Part shown: piece after piece, positions 58,311-64,000 of the stretch
How the letters are laid out: every line of letters begins with the position of its first letter
Position numbering within the stretch: the first letter of the stretch is position 1
Assembly (NCBI RefSeq): GCF_029867415.1
Contig: NC_081183.1
Span: 55,068,336 to 55,132,335, forward strand
Reading direction: 5' to 3'
DNA from: Vicia villosa
Lineage: Eukaryota; Streptophyta; Magnoliopsida; Fabales; Fabaceae
Length of the DNA: 64,000 bases
Made by a program: the position numbers and the translations under genes
Notes under the pieces: generated by a model
Told to the model about the DNA's origin: nothing
What the model saw: only the letters and a program-made list of their open reading frames with translations
Databases searched by the model: none

Positions 58311-58378
58311 GTGAGATTCGAACTCGGGGCCTCTCGTTCTTGTACCTCTTACCCTCAATGCCTTACCAATTGTGCCAA
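58311..58378 (-). other. tRNA-like module in the Ogre-like LTR (2)
   Basis: Minus strand: TTGGCACAATTGGTAAGGC fits an A box, and GAGTTCGAATCTC fits the core of a B box about 35 bases downstream. It lies about 60 bases from the LTR start. No complete cloverleaf. Confidence 0.55.
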
Positions 58379-58440
58379 TTCATTTATTCGAAATAAAATG
58401 GCGTTCGTAAGTATATGAGGGCAAATTTTGGGGTATGACA

Positions 58441-58455
58441 GCTGCCCCTGTTCAA
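58441..58455 (-). promoter_or_regulatory. Polypurine tract of the non-autonomous Ogre-like element
   Basis: On the minus strand GATTGAACAGGGGCAGC precedes the LTR start at 58440, nearly identical to the tract at 7666-7682. Confidence 0.8.
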
Positions 58456-58655
58456 TCTTCTTAAACCCGAAGATGTAGATTGGCCTGTGTGCCTGTCGGA
58501 ATCTGAAGGTGGAAGAGGATTGAACACTAGAATACCAAGAAATTTGCCCTTGCTGATGTAGGGACCTTTTCTGGAGATGGGCTTCAAGATATTGGGAGAC
58601 TTGATTGAGATGGGCTTAAAGATGCCATCCAGCTTGATAGACTTGAGAGTAAGAA
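58456..58655. other. Internal region between polypurine tract and first array
   Basis: Non-coding; no feature beyond similarity of its first 40 bases to the element at 7620-7680. Confidence 0.4.
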
Positions 58656-59165
58656 TACGTCGTACGTTAGACTGTATCTGAAGGATATACTTAGGATGAG
58701 TTGTACGTTAGACTGAATCCATTGTGTTGATAAGTGTCAAAGTAAGTCGTACGTTAGGCTATACTTTTTGGGGCGAGTCGTACGTTAGACCGGATGCAAT
58801 TTGCATTTGATAAATGTCTGGAAAGTCGTGCGTTAGGCAGAAGGATGGGTCGTGCGTTAGACCGGATCCGATTTTGCATCGGTAGATGTCTGGAAAGCCG
58901 TGCGTTAGGCAGAAGGATGGGTCGTGCGTTAGACCGGATCCGATTTTGCATCGGTTGATGTTGGAAATCCATGCGTTAGGCTGAAGGATGGGTTGTGCGT
59001 TAGACCGGATCCAATTTTGCATCGGTAGATGTTTGGAAAGCCGTGCGTTAGGCTGAAGGATGGGTCGTGCGTTAGACCGTATTCAATTTGCATCTGTAGA
59101 TGTCTGGAAAGTCGTGCGTTAGGCTGAAGGATGGGTCGTGCGTTAGACCGGATCCTTTGTATTGA
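58656..59165 (-). repeat. ~72-bp tandem array with GTCGTGCGTTAG motif
   Basis: About six well-conserved units of 71-73 bp, from about 58780 to 59160, preceded by degenerate ones. Each unit has two GTGCGTTAG half-motifs (one followed by ACCGGATCC, one by GC[AT]GAAGGATGG) and most hold a small CCGATTTTGCATCGG hairpin. Confidence 0.88.
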
Positions 59166-59185
59166 GAAGTGTTTGTTGGAGATTA

Positions 59186-59604
59186 GTCGTGTCAGCACCG
59201 TTCGTAGTAACTGAATTAGACTTTGGAAAAGTTGACCGTGTCTACACCGTTCGTGATGATAGAATTAGATCTTTGATGGTCGATCGTGTCAGCACCGTTT
59301 GTAGTAACTGAATTAGATCTTTTTGTCGTGTCAGTACCGTTCGTAATAACTGAATTAGACTTGGAGAGATGATCGTGTCCACACCGTTCGTGATGATGGA
59401 CTCAGCTCTTGGAAGGTTGACCGTGTCAGTACCGTTCCTAGTAACTGAATTAGATATTGGAAAGATGACCGTGTCTACACCGTTCGTGATGATAGAATTA
59501 GATCTTAGAGAGTTGACCGTGTCAGTACCGTTTGTAGTAACTAAATTAAATCTTGGAGAGATGATCGTGTCTACACCGTTCGTGATGATAGAATTAGATC
59601 TTTG
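59186..59604 (-). repeat. ~43-bp tandem array with alternating A/B units
   Basis: Units containing ACCGTT.GTAGTAACTGAAT (type A) alternate with units containing ACCGTTCGTGATGATAGAAT (type B), about ten in all, giving a dimeric higher-order repeat. It forms a repetitive plus-strand open frame at 59369-59605 that I do not regard as a gene. Confidence 0.88.
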
Positions 59605-60351
59605 AAAATTTGGAGATATTGTTTATCTGCTTGTACTTGTATCCTGAAAAATTTAAAGTTAGTCTTTATGCAATGTCATGATGCATGTATTATGTGACGA
59701 GTCTCTCAAAATAAATGAGAAACTTGCATGTTATGTATGAATTCATTATGAGGTAATGTATGCAATGTATGAATATGTTTATGACATATGATGTGTGAAT
59801 ATGATTTATGTTGTTTTGATTGAGAAAATAAATCTCTATGTCTTTGTGATTTTGATGTCTGATCTTGTTTTGAAGATGCTCAATTGGGGATTTATGATTT
59901 CTGCTTGGGGATGAGAACCATTTGAATGATTGATCTTGATGTACCCTGACTGGGGATAAGAGAGATGAATAACCCTGTTTGAAGAAGAGAAACGTGTCGG
60001 GGAACCGACAGTGTCGAAGATGTAAACTCCGTTGAGGAACTAAGTCTTTGTCGGGACGAGAACATTTGGAGATATCTTCTACTCTGTGGGGAGATGATCT
60101 TGTGAAACCGGCTTTGTGGGAAGGCATGACTGCTTCGAATATTGCCCCCAGTTATTTATAGCTCTTGCTACTCCTGGACTTATATTGAGTAGGACACACC
60201 ACTGAGTATTGATCAAGATGTCAAACTGGACTTGCATAGATTTGCCCCTGCTAGTAGGGACTTTGGGAGGATTCTCCTCGCGATGACTTTATGAGATGTG
60301 CACTATGGGCGACATGCCCCTAATAATCATAGGCCCAAGCCAATGTTGCAT

Positions 60352-60560
60352 GTTGATTGGGAAGTAGCTTCAGATCTACTTGGATGCATGTCCCTGATTG
60401 TTCCGGCATCCTTGAGAGATTCTCGGAATCTTGACTTGATTGCCCCAGATTGATCGGGAAATGGTTTGAAACCCACTTGGGATGTATGCCTTTGACTGTT
60501 TGGCATTTTAAGAGATTCTTGGAATCTTGACTTGATTGCCCCAGATTGATTGGGCAAAAC
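60352..60560 (-). repeat. ~97-bp tandem repeat, two copies and a part
   Basis: Copies start at about 60352 and 60449, with a partial one at 60543. The shared end is GGAATCTTGACTTGATTGCC followed by CCAGA. Confidence 0.85.
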
Positions 60561-60659
60561 ATGCCATGCCCCTTGTATACGTAGGAGACATTGCTTCTTG
60601 GAGTAATCTTTGTTGGTCGGGATAACTTTGAGTCATTAGTCATACCCTGTGCAAATTCA

Positions 60660-61819
60660 TTCTGATGCTAACATTTGAAATTATGTAGCAGAATATGTTT
60701 AATAATGAATTCATGAGATGCAATGCATACGTCTGTCTTGAGTTTTTGAAAAACATTAAAATAGGAGATGTAAAAGGGTTATATTTGTAAAAACGCAATG
60801 TTTGTAAAAACGGAATATCAACTCAGCATTTTTGGTAATCCTTAAGGAGTCAGGATACCTTTTTGGTAACAGTATGCTTTCGAACTAACCACACTTCAGT
60901 TAGGACTTTCAAGGGTTGTAACGTGGCTTGGTTCACGGTTTAAGAAACAAAGGATAAAGGCTCAAAATTTTATTTATACCCATCCCAATCTTCGTGATGT
61001 CCTTCGATCCTATGCTCAGTTAACTTTGCGTTTCAGCTTTAGCAAAGCTTGAAGTATTAACATTGATATTTGATGGTGGTAGAAGCACCAGAAGTTTATT
61101 CGGACAGTCAGTCATCCTTCTTTGTAATTCTTTTTGCTTTGGTCGAGGATTTGTAGTGACCTCTTTTTTGACTTTGATTTTTGTTATCCCTAACTTTTGC
61201 CTGAATTGTTTATTTTGTGTTTACAGTAAGAGGGATATTTCGACTTCTCGATAAGTCTCCTTCATAGGTTTTGACTTAACAGCTTTTTCTTTTTGGCGGA
61301 TATTGACTGCATGACTTACTGGTTGCGGTAACCCATCATTATTTGCATAAACAACAGCTAGTACAATTGAGTTAACTGAGTAACTACCCTGCCCCAGGTT
61401 GTGATTAAGGGTTTTAATCCGTATGAGAAAGAAACTTCTACTTCTTAGGCTCAAAGGGGTTGAAGAGGGATTAACATCCTTATATCTCCACTATTTAGGG
61501 ATTGAAACAATGCCTGTACATCGTCGGCATAGTCCATTCAAAAGCATACTGTATGAGATTGCGGTATCATTTTCGTCATCCTCCCTCAAAAGGCATACAA
61601 CTTTAGCAGGAGTCGAGTATCACAAAACATATGCAAAGTAAAGACGCAATTTAAAACGAGTGATAGCGAAATAATTTATTCAAAACAAACATATGCAATG
61701 CACTGATGATGATTATTAAAACAGATAATGTCTATCATGAGTCAAATGTTTAAACAAACAGAAAAGAAACTTGCAAATGAAAGTAGATCTAATGATCCAA
61801 AAGTTCGTCCGTCTAGACG
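60660..61819. other. Non-coding internal region of the Ogre-like element
   Basis: No array, gag-pol similarity or RNA gene recognised. Short frames (61063-61254, 61221-61454, 61423-61641) show no domain. Confidence 0.45.
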
Positions 61820-62092
61820 TCAATCAGCCTTGTCATGACTAGGGATAGGAGCGGTGATCACCACAGGAGTTTCGGGAGGGTTGAATTTGATTTCCCCGTT
61901 ATCGATTAGATCTTGAATCTTATTCCTCAATGTCCAGCAATTGTTTGTGTAATGTCCAGGAATGTTGGAATGGTACGCGCACCTCGCATTGAGTTTATAG
62001 CCAGGAGTGGAGGTGTTAGAATTCTTAGGAGCATCCCTCAGAATAATCAATCTGATCTTCAATAGATGTTGTAATGCTTGAGCCGAAGACAT
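61820..62092 (-). pseudogene. Ogre gag stub with zinc-finger-like motif
   Basis: A 90-codon remnant of Ogre gag. The core CAYHSNIPGHYTNNCW is the Cys/His motif of Ogre/Tat gag, followed by TLRNKIQDLIDNGEIKFNPP and VITAPIPSHDK, which in full elements leads toward protease. No capsid domain is readable upstream and the frame stops soon after, so this is the only gag-pol piece kept in the 5.2-kb interior. It may survive by chance, or because it overlaps a packaging signal. Confidence 0.85.
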
Positions 62093-62157
62093 ATTGATTT
62101 TGGTGAATTGACGCTTAGGTGCATCTGGCTTGCATCGTTGTTGTGGTTCTGGTGTAG

Positions 62158-62405
62158 AGATTCCGAGTATCCGGGATTCGAGCTTCCGGAATGTGTATCA
62201 GATAAGAATGTTTCAGAATGTCTGGGGTTCGAGCTTCCGGAATGTATATCTGATTGGAGTGTTTCAGAAGTCTGGGGATCAAGCTTCTAGAATGTTCATC
62301 TGATTGGAACTTTCAGAATGTCCAGGGTTCGAGCTTCCGGAATGTATATCTGATTGGAATGTTTCAGAAGTCTGGGGGTCAAGCTTCCAGAATGTTCATC
62401 TGATT
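62158..62405 (-). repeat. ~57-bp tandem array with alternating units
   Basis: Units with GGTTCGAGCTTCCGGAATGT alternate with units containing GTCAAGCTTCCAGAATGTTC (or GATCAAGCTTCTAGAATG), about five in total, again a dimeric arrangement. Confidence 0.85.
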
Positions 62406-62627
62406 AGGATTGATTTGTTGATGGTATTTGTCTAACCAATTGGTCGACCTGAAAGGAAAAGTTAGTTTTATGTGATGTTGCAAATGCAATCTTTTCAAGG
62501 ATCTTTAGGAATTTAGTTAGCAACATTAGAAAATGGTTTGTCATTGCTTCGTCTGAAGAATCTTGATCTTTGTCTTTGAATATACCTCTATGAGAATAAA
62601 GCTCACCATATCGAGTGGGTCATCGCC

Positions 62628-62830
62628 TCTCATTTGGGATACCTCTGAATTTGAAAGTATAAGGCTAGAGGAAAATAAATCCCCTTGCCCCTTGATAGGT
62701 ACGGTGCCTCTGAATTGGAAGGTACGTGGCCAAAGGAAAATAAATCCGTTTGCTCCTTGATAGGTACGGTGTCTTTAATTTGGAAGACAAATGGCCAGAG
62801 GAAAGTAAATCCTCTTGCCCCTAGATAGGG
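62628..62830 (-). repeat. ~73-bp tandem repeat, three copies
   Basis: Each unit has GGAAAATAAATCC or GGAAAGTAAATCC, then a CTTGCCCCTTGATAGG-like end and a GAATT.GAAGGTA start. Copies are moderately diverged. Confidence 0.8.
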
Positions 62831-63627
62831 ATTCCGTCCTTGATAAGAGCACCTGAAATTGTGCGCCCTAAATCCCTAAGATCCTTGAAAGGTTTAGTTA
62901 ACATGATATGTTATGATGTCATGACGCCATGATGTTATGCGAATGCAATGCATCAGGCAAAGCGTAAGATAGTAGGGACAAATAAGTCCTACAAGCAAAA
63001 ACGTCAAGGAAATAAAAGGGTTAGATAACACACAAGCAAGTCACACAGGCGTCCTTAGGTTTAGAGGCTTGCATGGAGTTTGATCAGGTAACTACCCTTC
63101 CCCAAAGGTACTTCTATGGATAAGGATGATATCAGCAACGGGTTCTACCGAGTTATTCAGAATTGTCAGCCCTTCTAAAGCACCCTCGGACATGATGCAT
63201 TTGCACCATGCAATGATACTTTGAGAGAGAACCTATCTGAATTGTAGCATCGGGTAGCGACTAGTTCTCAACATTTGTCAAGAGTAGTCCCCCACTACGT
63301 TCCTAAAGGCCAAGATGGGTTAAAGGGTAACTAAAGGTCCTTGAGCTCTGGCGCACCCAAAGTTACATACAAAGACCTCCCTCATTTGAGAAAGGTGTGC
63401 ATATATCTATGGAGTCCTAACTCAAGCGTGAACTTCATATTGACTCATCTCCCACATATGCAAAAGAGGTCGCCATGACTATGCCACTCCTATCATAAGT
63501 GTACTTGAATCCAGGTATAGGATTCGTCCTTCATTTAATTCCCAAAACAACCCTGAAAAATAAAGCAAGTAAAGCAAACATTAAGTGATCCTAAACTTTA
63601 AGGTAACCCCTCTTTTAATTGAATATA
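62831..63627. other. Leader region of the Ogre-like element, no gene seen
   Basis: Lies between the PBS and the first array on the minus strand. No coding potential recognised; it is the expected location of packaging signals. Confidence 0.5.
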
Positions 63628-63645
63628 TCCCCAGCAGAGTCGCCA
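63628..63645 (-). promoter_or_regulatory. Primer-binding site of the Ogre-like element
   Basis: On the minus strand TGGCGACTCTGCTGGGGA follows the LTR end (TTACA) after the spacer GAAC. The TGG start and position fit a tRNA-primed minus-strand start. I cannot name the tRNA with certainty; Ogre elements are generally described as using tRNA-Arg. Confidence 0.75.
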
Positions 63646-63649
63646 GTTC

Positions 63650-64000
63650 TGTAATACAGTGAACTGACTTTTTTAGAAATGTTACGGATAGCATGAGTCG
63701 CCACCGACTTTTATTTTATCCAATTAGGAAAGGCAAAAAGAACAGGAAAGGCCTTTGAAAGATTTTGAGTTCGGGGGGTAATTTATACAAAGGGAAGGTG
63801 TAAGGCACCCTTTGCATCCATGGTTATCCATGGGCTCTTAATTGCTTAGCTCACTTGTTTGTTTTGAAAATATTTGAAGTGTCGTGTGTGAATAGTAAAA
63901 AGATTTCGTTAAGGACTTTAGCTTGTAAATAAGCGTACCCTTGTTTTGAAAGTATTTGAAAAGGAGGTGTGAAAAGTAATTTGAAAGTTTTAAATGTGAG
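63650..64000 (-). repeat. 5' LTR end of the Ogre-like element (partial)
   Basis: Repeats 54820-55170 with about a dozen mismatches in 351 bases and no indel noticed. The remainder lies beyond the window. Confidence 0.92.

Larger units (their letters stand above)
54820..58440 (-). repeat. 3' LTR of the non-autonomous Ogre-like element (3.6 kb)
   Basis: Minus-strand start TGTCATACCCCAAAATTTGC at 58440, end GTATTACA at 54820. The segment 54820-55170 repeats at 63650-64000. It contains two tRNA-like modules, a C15 run and AT-rich stretches (56100-56520). A minus-strand frame at 57125-57379 has no recognisable domain and is not called. Confidence 0.9.
54820..64000 (-). mobile_element. Non-autonomous Ogre-like element, minus strand, 5' LTR cut by the window
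   Basis: Read on the minus strand: 5' LTR (63650 onward, partly outside), PBS (63645-63628), leader, a gag stub (62092-61820), several tandem-repeat arrays, polypurine tract (58441 onward) and 3' LTR (58440-54820). The internal region is about 5.2 kb with no protease, RT or integrase, so it depends on another Ogre for movement. The polypurine context and LTR start match the element at 1-12400. The two LTR ends visible here differ by about a dozen positions in 351. Confidence 0.88.

Noticed and set aside
58754..59198. Minus-strand repeat-peptide frames
   Set aside because: Several overlapping frames all derive from the 72-bp array, the signature of repeats rather than coding.
58656..59604. 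CRISPR-like spaced repeats
   Set aside because: Units are contiguous tandem repeats with no unique spacers, in a plant retroelement, so not a CRISPR array.
59369..59605. Open frame with alternating repeated peptides (MTVSTPFVMIELDL-type)
   Set aside because: Produced by the 43-bp tandem array; no stop arises by unit periodicity. It is antisense to the element and has no known domain.

Overview
This window is retrotransposon-dense plant nuclear DNA with no intact host gene. The dominant families (Ogre-type Ty3/gypsy elements with LTRs of 3.6-4.7 kb, a Tekay/Del-type chromovirus, L1-type LINEs, hAT elements, a Helitron) and the wording of the Ogre proteins point to a legume of the pea/vetch/lentil group (Fabeae). 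That assignment is an inference from element families, not from a marker gene.

Layout. 1-12400 (+): 3' part of an Ogre-lineage element, with the end of gag plus protease, a GT-AG intron, RT, RNase H, a second (archaeal-type) RNase H and integrase. A 3' UTR follows with three covarying hairpins and a 48-bp tandem array, then a 4.7-kb 3' LTR with a TATA box and a 55-codon ORF for a two-TM peptide. 12401-12806: copia-type LTR end. 12820-17162: remains of a second Tat-type element read on the minus strand (integrase), with a convergent multi-exon extra ORF on the plus strand; one of its exons is split by a 446-bp hAT MITE. 17163-18758: start of another Ogre-like LTR with a long (AT)n tract. 18881-20399: hAT transposase relic, a 743-bp hAT element with 8-bp TSD, and a 459-bp copia solo LTR with 5-bp TSD. 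20600-23300: no gene seen.

23300-28920 (+): nearly full-length L1-type LINE, ORF1 with one frameshift and ORF2 with two nonsense codons. 30398-33070 (-): 5'-truncated second LINE with a long open RT frame. 34200-37704 (-): Helitron whose 3' hairpin and CTAG end are clear, carrying two exons of an SnRK2 protein kinase gene with an intron between them. 38837-39532 and 54325-54819: a local tandem duplication into which a three-LTR, two-body Tekay/Del chromovirus array (39533-54324) inserted, flanked by one GATCC duplication. The two bodies share five disabling lesions at a constant 6458-bp offset. 54820-64000 (-): non-autonomous Ogre-like element with 3' LTR, a gag stub, several tandem-repeat arrays, PBS and the start of its 5' LTR.

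Almost every coding region is broken, so the window records nested insertion, decay and recombination. The items most worth following up are the covarying hairpin triplet after the Ogre integrase, the small membrane-peptide ORF in the Ogre LTR, the antisense multi-exon ORF of the Tat element, the Helitron-captured kinase exons and the three-LTR array.
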